From NCBI RefSeq assembly GCF_000154825.1, contig NZ_DS560019.1:972501-1036500 (forward strand): a stretch of DNA of 64,000 nucleotides. The letters are read 5' to 3'. Positions 52,007-60,376 of the stretch are shown here, piece after piece. The notes under the pieces were generated by a model, which saw only the letters and a program-made list of their open reading frames with translations, ran no database searches and was not told the origin of the DNA. The position numbers were made by a program, and so were the translations under genes. This DNA comes from Anaerofustis stercorihominis DSM 17244 (lineage in GTDB: Bacteria; Bacillota; Clostridia; Eubacteriales; Anaerofustaceae). Position 1 is the stretch's first letter. The number at the start of each line of letters is the position of its first letter.

Positions 52007-52192
52007 AAATTTATATAGAATATTGATTGTAGATATATTATAAAAAATAAGTTTTTCCGTTTAAATAAATTTTTACTGTATTTTTACATTTTATTTACTT
52101 TAAATATGGTAAAATATGGTGAGCATAAAAAATACAATATTGGAAAAATTTTCATAGTATGTTAAAATATAAATGGAAATAGGAGGTTTACT

Positions 52193-53374
52193 ATGAGTGG
52201 CTTTAATTTAGTAGTCCCAAGTAAAATTATATTTGGAGAGGGTAAAATACATACTTTAAATAAATATATTTTAGAATATGGTGATAATATTCTCTTTTTA
52301 TGCGGGAAGACTTCATTAAAGGCTTCGGGAATGTATGATAAAATAATTGAAAATTTTGAAAGTGATAATATTAGTTATGAAATACATTCGATTAAAGAAG
52401 AACCAAGTGTAGAAATCATAGATAATCTTGCGAGCGAATATAGAAATAAAAGAGTGGATGCGATTGTAAGTATCGGTGGCGGAAGCGTAATCGATACCGG
52501 CAAAGCACTAAGCAGTATGCTCAAAGAAGACAGAAGTATAAAAGACTTTTTGGAAGGCGTTGGAACGAGAACACCTAGCGGAAAGAAAGTTCCTTTTATT
52601 GCAGTTCCGACTACAAGCGGTACCGGCAGTGAAGCTACAAAAAATGCGGTTATTAAAGGTATGGACGGAGAAGTTAGATTTAAAAAATCTATAAGGCACG
52701 ATAATCTTATGCCTAATGTGGCACTTGTGGATCCCGTGCTGACATTGAACTGTCCTAAGAATGTAACGATGCAAAGCGGAATAGATGCTTTTTGTCAATT
52801 GCTTGAAGCATATATTTGTACCAATTCCAATACATTTACAGATATGCTTGCCGAAAAAGGTTTAAAAAGAATGTGTGAAAGTATTCTTAGTGCATATAAT
52901 AATGGAGAAGACCTTGATGCAAGAAATGATGTAGCATATGCTTCATTGTTATCCGGTATATGTATGGCAAATGCGGGACTTACTACCATTCATGGTTTTG
53001 CAGGAGTTATCGGCGGTTTTTACGATAACATCCCTCACGGAGCTATTTGTGCAAGTTTACTGCATGGCGCTACCGTTGTTAATATTCAAAAGATAAAAGA
53101 TTTTGAACCTAATAATCCTGCTGCGTATAAATACGCAAAGATCGGAGCATTCTTGATGGATGCTAACTATTCTCCTGACAGGCATGAGGTATTTTTCAGA
53201 GCGGTGGTTGATACTTTGAAAAGTTGGAATGAAGAGATGAACATACCAAGACTTTCGGATTTTGGTATCGAAGAAGATGATTTCTGGAAAATACTTGAGG
53301 AAGCAAAACAAAGGTATAATCCTGTTAAACTTTCAAACAGTGAAATGGAGAAAATTTTAGAATATAGTTATTAA
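52193..53374 (+). CDS. Iron-containing alcohol dehydrogenase
   Basis: 393-aa group III dehydrogenase reducing aldehydes to alcohols with NAD(P)H. Nucleotide-binding GGGSVIDTGKAL near 95, PTTSGTGSEATKNAVI near 140, and metal ligands in the GIDAFCQLLEAYIC and TTIHGFAGVIGGFYDNIPHGAICASLLH segments. The usual HALAHALG is TIHGFAGVIGG, so one expected His is replaced by Phe. Butanol-type and 1,3-propanediol-type relatives cannot be told apart. AGGAGG upstream; glutaredoxin follows 11 bases later. Confidence 0.9.
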   Translation: MSGFNLVVPSKIIFGEGKIHTLNKYILEYGDNILFLCGKTSLKASGMYDKIIENFESDNISYEIHSIKEEPSVEIIDNLASEYRNKRVDAIVSIGGGSVIDTGKALSSMLKEDRSIKDFLEGVGTRTPSGKKVPFIAVPTTSGTGSEATKNAVIKGMDGEVRFKKSIRHDNLMPNVALVDPVLTLNCPKNVTMQSGIDAFCQLLEAYICTNSNTFTDMLAEKGLKRMCESILSAYNNGEDLDARNDVAYASLLSGICMANAGLTTIHGFAGVIGGFYDNIPHGAICASLLHGATVVNIQKIKDFEPNNPAAYKYAKIGAFLMDANYSPDRHEVFFRAVVDTLKSWNEEMNIPRLSDFGIEEDDFWKILEEAKQRYNPVKLSNSEMEKILEYSY

Positions 53375-53385
53375 AGGAGGCTATC

Positions 53386-53631
53386 ATGGCTGAAGTAACA
53401 ATCTATACAACTTCTACATGTCCATATTGTAAAATGGCAAAGGAGTTATTAAAACAAAAAGGAATTGATTATGAAGAAAGAATGGTTGAATTCGGAAGTG
53501 AAGAACTTGTGGATTTAGTTAGCAGAACTCATCATAGAACAGTTCCTCAAATATTCTTTGGTGAAGAGTTTATCGGCGGATATGACGATTTACAGAAGTA
53601 CTTAACTACAAAAGAATTTACGGAAAAATAA
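53386..53631 (+). CDS. Glutaredoxin
   Basis: 81-aa thioredoxin-fold dithiol reductase. Active site TCPYCKMAKELL near 11-14, cis-Pro loop TVPQIFFGEEFIGGYDDL near 50-65. Likely co-transcribed with the upstream alcohol dehydrogenase; a functional link is not proven. AAAGGAGG upstream. Confidence 0.93.
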   Translation: MAEVTIYTTSTCPYCKMAKELLKQKGIDYEERMVEFGSEELVDLVSRTHHRTVPQIFFGEEFIGGYDDLQKYLTTKEFTEK

Positions 53632-53635
53632 TACA

Positions 53636-53664
53636 AAAGAAGGTCTTATGACTTTCTTTTTTTT
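53636..53664 (+). terminator. Intrinsic terminator
   Basis: AAAGAAGGTC (53636-53645) pairs with GACTTTCTTT (53650-53659) with one G-U pair and TTAT loop, then TTTTT. Confidence 0.88.
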
Positions 53665-53747
53665 ATATTTATTACATTTATTAACTAAATATCTGTTAAA
53701 CAAAACTAATTATATATTGATATAATGCTTTTAAACGGAGGTTAAAA

Positions 53748-54437
53748 ATGAGAAATGATGAAGAAAATATAAATGAATTAGAAGAAGAAAATGAAGATGT
53801 AATTTTAATAGGTTACGATGGAGAAGATACTAAGGGGAGTATTGATTCTCTTTCCTCAAGGTCATCTTATTATCCTTTATCCGCTAATCAAGGCAGAGTG
53901 TTAAATGAGAAGGTGGATGTTTTTTTAGATAATATTAACGATTTGGAAAATAGAATAGAAACTTTGCTTGATATGTTTTATCCAATAGGGAGTATTTATC
54001 AAAGTACTAAAAATATTGACCCAAATACTGTTATAGGCGGAACATGGCAAAAGATAGAAGGACAGTTTTTATTCGCAAGTTCTTCTAAATATTCACTTGG
54101 CAGTGTCGGAGGGATTGATAAAAATACTTTAGTTGCTAATAATATACCTTTATTGTCGGTTACTACAAAAATCAATCAAACTACATTAAAAGGGGCATTT
54201 GCTAATTTTGCCGCTCAAAGTTCCGGACAGGGCCCAACTGCAAGTGGTATATGTGAAGTTTACTTATCAGGGGATTATGGTGGATATGGAACATCTAAAG
54301 CTGGAATGAAAGATTCAGTTAGAATAGATGCTTCACATAGCCATACTGCAACATCAACAGCAGGAAATTCTTCTCCTCAAGCAATAGAAAATATGCCGCC
54401 TTATAAGGTTATAAATATGTGGGAGAGGATAGGATAA
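53748..54437 (+). CDS. Orphan phage tail/baseplate-tip-like protein
   Basis: 229 aa. The acidic N-terminal ~40 residues lead to SSRSSYYPLSANQGRVLNEKV, an intramolecular-chaperone or trimer-neck-like pattern of phage tail proteins. The central MFYPIGSIYQSTKNIDPNTVIGGTWQKIEGQFLFASS matches the (F)YPVGSIYxS...GGTWxxI unit of phage baseplate and tail-collar proteins. Gly/Ser-rich strands follow, including a SHSHT motif, and the end MPPYKVINMWERIG matches the same family. No other phage gene lies nearby. It is monocistronic with its own AACGGAGG and terminator. It may be a domesticated tail fibre or part of a tailocin encoded elsewhere. Confidence 0.82.
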   Translation: MRNDEENINELEEENEDVILIGYDGEDTKGSIDSLSSRSSYYPLSANQGRVLNEKVDVFLDNINDLENRIETLLDMFYPIGSIYQSTKNIDPNTVIGGTWQKIEGQFLFASSSKYSLGSVGGIDKNTLVANNIPLLSVTTKINQTTLKGAFANFAAQSSGQGPTASGICEVYLSGDYGGYGTSKAGMKDSVRIDASHSHTATSTAGNSSPQAIENMPPYKVINMWERIG

Positions 54438-54466
54438 AGAGATTATTAAAATAATCTCTTTTTTTA
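54436..54466 (+). terminator. Intrinsic terminator
   Basis: AAAGAGATTAT (54436-54446) pairs with ATAATCTCTTT (54451-54461), then TTTTT. The stem includes the stop codon end. Confidence 0.9.
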
Positions 54467-54606
54467 TTAAATTTACTGAATATTGCAATCATTTACATTA
54501 TTTAATATTCATAAAAATAATAAAATTTTCTTTATTGACTTGAACTATACATGTTTTTTATTTATTATATTCATACTACATTAGTAGGAAAGGAGATAAA
54601 TAGGTA

Positions 54607-55761
54607 ATGAGAGTATATTTGGATAATGCCGCTACTACAAGACCTTACAATGAAGTAAGAGAAATAGTAGATGAATATAACGATAAATATTATGCCAATG
54701 CATCTTCTCTTCACTCTTTCGGCAGAGAAGCCAGAAAGGGTATAGAATGGGCAAGAGAAGAAATCGCGGGTTTAATAAATGCTTCTCCCAGAGAAATCAT
54801 TTTTACTTCGGGTGCAACAGAAAGTGATAACTGGGCAATAAGAGGTGCAGCTTATCATAATAAAAATAAAGGCAGACATATTATAACTTCAGCTATAGAG
54901 CATCATGCCGTACTTCATACTTGCAGTCAGCTTGAAAAGGAAGGTTTTGACGTTACTTATCTTCCCGTTGACAGTGACGGAAACATAAATATAAGAGAAT
55001 TAAAAGATGCAATAAGAGAAGATACTATCCTCATAAGTATTATGGCGGCAAATAATGAAATAGGTACTATCGAGCCGATCAAAGAAATAGGTGAAATTGC
55101 CGGAAAAAAAGGTATATTATTTCATACGGATGCGGTTCAGGCTGTGGGTAAAATGGATATTGATGTGGATAAAATGAATATTGATTTGCTTTCAATGTCT
55201 GCTCATAAAATTCACGGACCGAAAGGTGTAGGCTTTTTATATATAAATAAAAAAGTGATACTTGATGTATTTATGCAAGGGGGAGGACAGGAAAGAGCTT
55301 TAAGAGCGGGGACCTATAATGCTCCTTCTATAGCGGGATTCGGTAAAGCCGTTGAAATAATGAAGAAATCTATGAGTGATGATGTTAAATATATTGAAAA
55401 ACTTAGAGATTATTTTATTGATGATATTTTAAAGAATGTTCCGGATACAATTTTAAACGGAAGCAGAGAGCATAGACTTTGCAATAATATTAACTTTACT
55501 TTTAAAGGTATTGAAGGCGAAGCATTCCTATATGCTTTAGACTTGGAAGGTATAGCGTGCTCGACGGGCTCTGCATGTACTGCAGACTCGGGAAGTGAAT
55601 CTCATGTAATAGATGCTCTCGGAGACAGTAATAAATTTGAAGTGGGAGCAAGCGTAAGATTTTCTTTATCTAAATTCAATACAAAAGAAGAAATTGATTA
55701 TACTATCGAAGTTTTAAAAAGAACAGTAGAAAGGCTTAGAAAACTAAGTCCGTTTTATTAA
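54607..55761 (+). CDS. iscS: Cysteine desulfurase (NifS/IscS)
   Basis: 384-aa PLP enzyme taking sulfur from cysteine for Fe-S clusters and tRNA thiolation. FTSGATESDNWAIRG, HHAVLHTC, the PLP Lys in SAHKIHGPKGVGF near 203, and the mobile catalytic Cys in CSTGSACTADSGSESHV near 323. ATG follows AAAGGAG. The iscU gene follows 13 bases later. No iscR gene precedes, unlike in many clostridia. Confidence 0.95.
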   Translation: MRVYLDNAATTRPYNEVREIVDEYNDKYYANASSLHSFGREARKGIEWAREEIAGLINASPREIIFTSGATESDNWAIRGAAYHNKNKGRHIITSAIEHHAVLHTCSQLEKEGFDVTYLPVDSDGNINIRELKDAIREDTILISIMAANNEIGTIEPIKEIGEIAGKKGILFHTDAVQAVGKMDIDVDKMNIDLLSMSAHKIHGPKGVGFLYINKKVILDVFMQGGGQERALRAGTYNAPSIAGFGKAVEIMKKSMSDDVKYIEKLRDYFIDDILKNVPDTILNGSREHRLCNNINFTFKGIEGEAFLYALDLEGIACSTGSACTADSGSESHVIDALGDSNKFEVGASVRFSLSKFNTKEEIDYTIEVLKRTVERLRKLSPFY

Positions 55762-55774
55762 GGAGGAATTAATT

Positions 55775-56152
55775 ATGTATAATGATATTGTATTAGACCA
55801 TTTCCAAAATCCAAGAAATGTTGGTGTTATAGAAGATGCTACGGTTGTAGCAAAAGAAGCCAGTCCGTCTTGCGGAGATACAACGGAGTTTTTCTTAAAG
55901 ATAGACGATAATGATGTTATTACCGATATTAAATTCAGAACTTTCGGATGTGCCGCTGCAATAGCAAGTGCAAGCATGTCAACTGAGCTTATTAAAGGGA
56001 AGACTGTAGAGGAAGCAAGAAAGATAACAAATAAGATGGTTGTGGATTCTCTGGGAGGACTTCCAGCTCCAAAAGTACATTGTTCCGTTCTTGCCGAAGG
56101 TGTTATAAATAAAGCTTTGGATGAATATGTAGCTAATAAGAATAACAATTAA
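55775..56152 (+). CDS. iscU: Fe-S cluster scaffold protein IscU/NifU-like
   Basis: 125-aa scaffold on which [2Fe-2S]/[4Fe-4S] clusters are built. Three cluster Cys: PSCGDTTEF (with the key Asp), FGCAAAIAS and VHCSVLAEG. Starts MYNDIVLDHFQNPRNVG, typical. Receives sulfur from the preceding desulfurase. Confidence 0.96.
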   Translation: MYNDIVLDHFQNPRNVGVIEDATVVAKEASPSCGDTTEFFLKIDDNDVITDIKFRTFGCAAAIASASMSTELIKGKTVEEARKITNKMVVDSLGGLPAPKVHCSVLAEGVINKALDEYVANKNNN

Positions 56153-56220
56153 AACTGTATTGTAAATGATAATTCTTTATGCTATAATCTAAAGAAGAAA
56201 TTATTTTTCGGAGGATGAAA

Positions 56221-56355
56221 ATGAAACATATTAAAAAAGTGAACGAAGTAAGAGAAGATAGAAAAAATAAAGGTTGCGGAGAATGTGCTACATCTTGCCA
56301 ATCAGCATGCAAAACTTCTTGTACTGTTGGTAACCAACCTTGCGAAAATAAATAA
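56221..56355 (+). CDS. scfA: SCIFF peptide precursor (six cysteines in forty-five)
   Basis: 44-aa ribosomal natural-product precursor conserved across Clostridia. It starts MKHIKKVNEVREDRKNKG and contains six Cys at 19, 22, 26, 30, 34 and 41 in the core CGECATSCQSACKTSC followed by TVGNQPCENK. ScfB installs Cys-Thr thioether crosslinks in members of this family. ATG follows CGGAGGATG. The terminator between it and scfB would make the precursor more abundant than the enzyme. Function of SCIFF in the cell is unknown. Confidence 0.95.
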   Translation: MKHIKKVNEVREDRKNKGCGECATSCQSACKTSCTVGNQPCENK

Positions 56356-56371
56356 TAAAAAATAATAGAAT

Positions 56372-56402
56372 AAAAAAAGCAACCTTTTGGTTGCCTTTTT
56401 TT
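56372..56402 (+). terminator. Terminator between scfA and scfB
   Basis: GCAACC (56379-56384) and GGTTGC (56389-56394) with a TTTT loop, flanked by A7 and T7 tracts. Some read-through must supply scfB, which starts 17 bases on, as no other promoter is clear. Confidence 0.82.
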
Positions 56403-56418
56403 AAGTTAAGAGGAAGTT

Positions 56419-57783
56419 ATGGGAATATATAAATATAAATTTAAAGATAAATACATAGTACTTGATATAAATTCATCACTTGTATATGACGTAGATGAAA
56501 TGACATATGATGTTCTTGATTATTATAAAAAAGAAAGTTCAGAAAAAATAGTAAGTATTCTTAAAAGTAAATACGACGAAGAAGAAATTAAAGAAGTAAT
56601 TGGAGAACTTAAAGAACTTGAAGCAGAGAACAGACTCTATACTCCGGAAAAGAAAGTAAACAGAAAGTTATACGAAAAGGGTATAGTTAAAGCGATGTGC
56701 CTTCATGTATCGCATGACTGTAATCTTGCCTGCCGTTACTGTTTTGCTTCCGGGGGAAACTTCAATATGAAAAAAGAAGTAATGAATATCGAAACAGCGA
56801 AGAAAGCTATTGATTTTATTATAAGTAATTCAGGTAATAAAGTTCATCTTGAAGTAGATTTCTTTGGAGGCGAACCGCTTCTTAATTTTGATGTTGTTAA
56901 GAAGACTGTTGAATATGCTAAGGAAGAAGCTAAGAAGCATAACAAGATATTCAGGTTTACTTTAACTACAAACTGCGTTTTATTAAATGATGAGATAATT
57001 GATTATCTAAATAAGGAAATGTATAATGTAGTATTATCATTGGACGGAAGGAAAGAAATCAATGATTATACTAGACCTACTGCAAACGGTAAGGGCAGTT
57101 ATGATTTGATTATAGAAAATATCAAAAAAGTGGCTAAATCAAGAGATGAACTCGGACTTGATTATTACATAAGAGGAACGTATACAAAGCATAATTTGGA
57201 CTTTTATAAGGACGTTAAGCATTTTTCCGATATAGGGTTAAAACAGTTATCAGTCGAAAGTGTCGTTGCAGATGAAAATGAAGAATATGCAATAACGAAT
57301 AAAGATTTGCCTGAGATAATGGAAAGTTATGATAAATTGACTGATATTTATTTAGATAGGCTTGGAACGGATAAAGAGTTTAGATTTTTCCATTTTAATG
57401 TAGATTTAGACGGCGGGAAATGTGAATATAAAAGAGTATCCGGCTGCGGTGCGGGATGTGAATATATCGCAGTGACTCCCTTCGGAGATATTTATCCGTG
57501 TCATCAATTTGTTGGAAATACTGATTTTGTAATGGGTAACTTAAATGACGGGATCACCAATGATGAAATAAGAAATAAATTTTACAGTTCAAACAGTGTT
57601 TTGGATAAAAAAGAATGTGAGGACTGCTTCTGTAAATATTTCTGCGGAGGCGGATGTCATGCAAACAGCTATAATTTCAACAAGGATATAAACGGTATTT
57701 ATGAAACGGGATGTGATATCCTGAGAAAAAGGATGGAATGTGCCATATATATTAAATGCAAAGAAAAAGAACTTGTTGACTAG
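56419..57783 (+). CDS. scfB: SCIFF maturase, radical SAM/SPASM enzyme
   Basis: 454-aa thioether-bond-forming enzyme for the preceding peptide. The N-terminal ~90 residues are a peptide-recognition (RRE-like) domain. Radical SAM Cys: CNLACRYC at 101, 105 and 108. The SPASM region ligates two more clusters: CKYKRVSGCGAGC-like CEYKRVSGCGAGCEY, PCHQF, and the end CEDCFCKYFCGGGCHAN...GCDILRKRMECAIYIKC. Length and pairing with scfA are standard. Confidence 0.95.
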   Translation: MGIYKYKFKDKYIVLDINSSLVYDVDEMTYDVLDYYKKESSEKIVSILKSKYDEEEIKEVIGELKELEAENRLYTPEKKVNRKLYEKGIVKAMCLHVSHDCNLACRYCFASGGNFNMKKEVMNIETAKKAIDFIISNSGNKVHLEVDFFGGEPLLNFDVVKKTVEYAKEEAKKHNKIFRFTLTTNCVLLNDEIIDYLNKEMYNVVLSLDGRKEINDYTRPTANGKGSYDLIIENIKKVAKSRDELGLDYYIRGTYTKHNLDFYKDVKHFSDIGLKQLSVESVVADENEEYAITNKDLPEIMESYDKLTDIYLDRLGTDKEFRFFHFNVDLDGGKCEYKRVSGCGAGCEYIAVTPFGDIYPCHQFVGNTDFVMGNLNDGITNDEIRNKFYSSNSVLDKKECEDCFCKYFCGGGCHANSYNFNKDINGIYETGCDILRKRMECAIYIKCKEKELVD

Positions 57784-57844
57784 AAAATAAAAACGCTGTA
57801 GAATTAAAATGTTATAATTAATAGAATTTAGGAGTAGAGGATAT

Positions 57845-59131
57845 ATGAAAAAAAAGAATGGACTGAAGATGTTATTTATCTTAGTCGCTGTAGCTTTTTG
57901 CTACTATGTTTTCATGTTCGGTCTGCCTGTAAGTAAGGTTATCGGGATTTATGATATAGATCCTATCAAAGATACTATCAATTACGGGCTTGATTTGACC
58001 GGAGGTGTCAATGTAGTACTTCAGGCTAAAGAAAGTGACGGAAATAAGATAAATGACGATACTTTAGATAAAGCTGTTGAAACCATAAGAACTCGTATCG
58101 ACTCTCTTGGTGTAAAAGAACCGACTATATCAAAACAAGGTAATGATAAAATCAGAGTATCTATACCGGATGTTGAAGATCAGGAAGAAGCTTTGTCTAT
58201 GATCGGTAAGACTGCGAAGTTGCAATTCGTGGGACCAGACGGGAAAGTAATCCTTGACGGTTCAAGTGTAAAGAGTGCAAAGTATGAAATCCAAAAGACT
58301 AATAACTATGTTGAAGAACCTGTAGTATCTTTGACATTTGATGATAAGGGTGCTAAAGCATTCGGCGACGCCACAAGTGCAAATATAGGTAAGGTTATTT
58401 CAATTGAGCTTGACGGAGAAAAGATTTCAACACCTACTGTTCAAAGTGCTATTACCGACGGTAAGTGTGTAATTACGGGAATGAAAGACGGCGAAGAAGC
58501 AACTAAACTTGCTACTTTAATCAAAGCGGGTTCCCTTCCCGTTGAACTGGAAGCTATAGAAATCAGAACTATCGGTCCGACTTTAGGTGCTGACTCTTTA
58601 AATAAGAGTTTAAAAGCAGGTGTTATAGGTGTAGGTCTAGTATTCTTGTTTATGATTATATTTTATCTTCTTCCGGGAGTTGTTGCCGATATATCACTTG
58701 CTATTTACATAGTGATTTATTTATTCTTGATGTCAGGTCTTGGAGTTACACTGACACTTCCGGGTATTGCCGGTATAATACTATCCATAGGTATGGCGGT
58801 TGACAGTAATGTAATCATATTTGAAAGAATGAAAGAAGAGCTTAGAAGCGGTAAGACAATAATGGGAGCAATTGAAGCAGGTTTCTCGAGAGCCTTGACA
58901 TCTATTATCGATGCTAACATTACCACAATAATCGCAGGTTTGGTATTATTCTTCCTTGGTGCGGGAACTATAAAAGGATTTGCACTTACTCTTATGGTAG
59001 GGGTTGTTGTAAGTATGTTCACCGCAGTATTTGTTACAAAGAGATTAATGATTTTAGTCACTTCTTCCGATAAATTCAGTGACTTGAAATTATTTGGTAT
59101 AAAGAACGTGGGAGGTAATGACAATGAATAA
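57845..59131 (+). CDS. secD: Protein translocase subunit SecD
   Basis: 428-aa RND-type membrane protein that uses proton or sodium motive force to pull secreted proteins from SecYEG. TM1 at the start, P1 periplasmic-type domain with YGLDLTGGVNVVLQ, then five TM segments with GTIGPTLGADSL-like RTIGPTLGADS and AVDSNVIIFERMKEELR. Overlaps secF. It follows scfB closely, the usual clostridial order. Confidence 0.96.
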   Translation: MKKKNGLKMLFILVAVAFCYYVFMFGLPVSKVIGIYDIDPIKDTINYGLDLTGGVNVVLQAKESDGNKINDDTLDKAVETIRTRIDSLGVKEPTISKQGNDKIRVSIPDVEDQEEALSMIGKTAKLQFVGPDGKVILDGSSVKSAKYEIQKTNNYVEEPVVSLTFDDKGAKAFGDATSANIGKVISIELDGEKISTPTVQSAITDGKCVITGMKDGEEATKLATLIKAGSLPVELEAIEIRTIGPTLGADSLNKSLKAGVIGVGLVFLFMIIFYLLPGVVADISLAIYIVIYLFLMSGLGVTLTLPGIAGIILSIGMAVDSNVIIFERMKEELRSGKTIMGAIEAGFSRALTSIIDANITTIIAGLVLFFLGAGTIKGFALTLMVGVVVSMFTAVFVTKRLMILVTSSDKFSDLKLFGIKNVGGNDNE

Positions 59132-60266
59132 TAATTTTAAAATTGATTTTGCCAAACACGCCAAAAAATATCTTATTATAGCATTGGTGCTTATAGTAGT
59201 GTCTCTCGGTTCGGTATTATTCAGAGGTTTAGATTTCGGTATAGATTTCAAAGGCGGGACTATCATAACAATGGAACTTAATCAAAAGTTTAATGTTGAT
59301 GATGTAAAAGCTATTTCCAATAAGTATGACAGTAAAGCCGAAGTAACAACTTCAGGAGATAACGGAACTCAGGCTGTTATAAGTACAAGCAAAGACTTAT
59401 CCGACAGTGAAAGAAAATCTTTATTTAATGATTTTAAATCCAAATATGATTTAAAAGAAAAAGATTTGCTTTCTATAGATAATGTATCCGGAACAGTAGG
59501 AGACGAACTTAGATCCATGGCGGTCAAAGCATGTATTATTGCTGTAATATGTATGCTTATATATATTACGTTCCGATTTGAATTTATGCAGGGATTATGT
59601 GCCATATTCTCACTAATATTTGATATGTGCATGGTGCTTGGAGTATTTTCGATATTCCAAATCCAGGTAAACTCATCGTTCATTGCAGCTATGCTTACTA
59701 TACTTGGTTATTCAATAAACGATACTATCATAACTTTCGACAGGGTTAGGGAAAACAGTCCTAAAGTCAAAAGAGGCGATTATTACAGCCTTGTGAATGT
59801 AAGTATAAATCAGACAATGACCCGTTCGATCAATACGACACTTACCACTCTTTTAGCGGTAACTCCTTTATTGATATTCGGGACTACGTCCATTAAGGAA
59901 TTTGTATTCCCAATGATGATTGGTTTTGTATCCGGGGTATTTTCTTCTATATGTGTAGCCGTTCCTGTTTGGTATATGATTAAAGAGAAACAAAAACTCA
60001 AAAATCCTGATAGGGTTCGTATGCCTGAGCGTAAGAAACCTAAAGCCATTGATGAAGATTTAATGGTTAATGTGGTTGATGACGTAAAAGAAGTAGAGGC
60101 TATAGTTAAAAGTGAAGAAGAAATCTTGCGAGAACAGGAAGAAAAGAAAGCTAGGCGAAAAGCAAGAAAAGAAAAGAAGAAAAAGAAGAAAAAAAGGTAC
60201 AAAGATAAAAGAGGATTTATATATCCTCTTTTTTTATTTAATAAATTTATTTATCAGCTTTATTAA
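59124..60266 (+). CDS. secF: Protein translocase subunit SecF
   Basis: 380-aa partner of SecD. FRGLDFGIDFKGGTIITME near 28, SGTVGDELRSMAVKA and the TM pair with LTILGYSINDTIITFDRVREN. ATG at 59124 lies eight bases after GGAGG; the ATG at 59118 is only two bases away. After TM6 there is a long charged tail (Glu then Lys/Arg-rich) ending in KRGFIYPLFLFNKFI, which is encoded by the gene's own terminator stem, so the natural end may once have been earlier. Confidence 0.94.
   Translation: MNNNFKIDFAKHAKKYLIIALVLIVVSLGSVLFRGLDFGIDFKGGTIITMELNQKFNVDDVKAISNKYDSKAEVTTSGDNGTQAVISTSKDLSDSERKSLFNDFKSKYDLKEKDLLSIDNVSGTVGDELRSMAVKACIIAVICMLIYITFRFEFMQGLCAIFSLIFDMCMVLGVFSIFQIQVNSSFIAAMLTILGYSINDTIITFDRVRENSPKVKRGDYYSLVNVSINQTMTRSINTTLTTLLAVTPLLIFGTTSIKEFVFPMMIGFVSGVFSSICVAVPVWYMIKEKQKLKNPDRVRMPERKKPKAIDEDLMVNVVDDVKEVEAIVKSEEEILREQEEKKARRKARKEKKKKKKKRYKDKRGFIYPLFLFNKFIYQLY
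60207..60236 (+). terminator. Intrinsic terminator inside the 3' end of secF
   Basis: AAAAGAGGAT (60207-60216) pairs with ATCCTCTTTT (60223-60232), then TTT; it lies ~30 bases before the secF stop at 60264-60266. Confidence 0.85.
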
Positions 60267-60269
60267 GAA

Positions 60270-60298
60270 TAGACAAAAATTAAAATTTTTGATATAAT
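60270..60298 (+). promoter_or_regulatory. Sigma-A promoter of the K+/H+ antiporter gene
   Basis: TAGACA (60270-60275), 17-base spacer, TATAAT (60293-60298). Start near 60305, directly before the leader hairpin. Confidence 0.8.
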
Positions 60299-60318
60299 AT
60301 ATTTAATATATTAGTTGA

Positions 60319-60359
60319 GCCTAACAAAGATGTTTTATAACTTTTGTTGGGCTTTTTTA
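60319..60359 (+). terminator. Promoter-proximal terminator (candidate attenuator) of the antiporter
   Basis: GCCTAACAAA (60319-60328) pairs with TTTGTTGGGC (60343-60352), 10 bp with one G-U pair, followed by TTTTTT (60353-60358). It lies ~15 bases after the predicted start and ~18 bases before the antiporter start codon, with the ribosome binding site just after it. Confidence 0.78.
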
Positions 60360-60376
60360 TAAAAAGGAGGTTTAGG

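Noticed and set aside
53748-54437. Prophage call
   Set aside because: Only one phage-like gene, no integrase, terminase, capsid or attachment repeats nearby.
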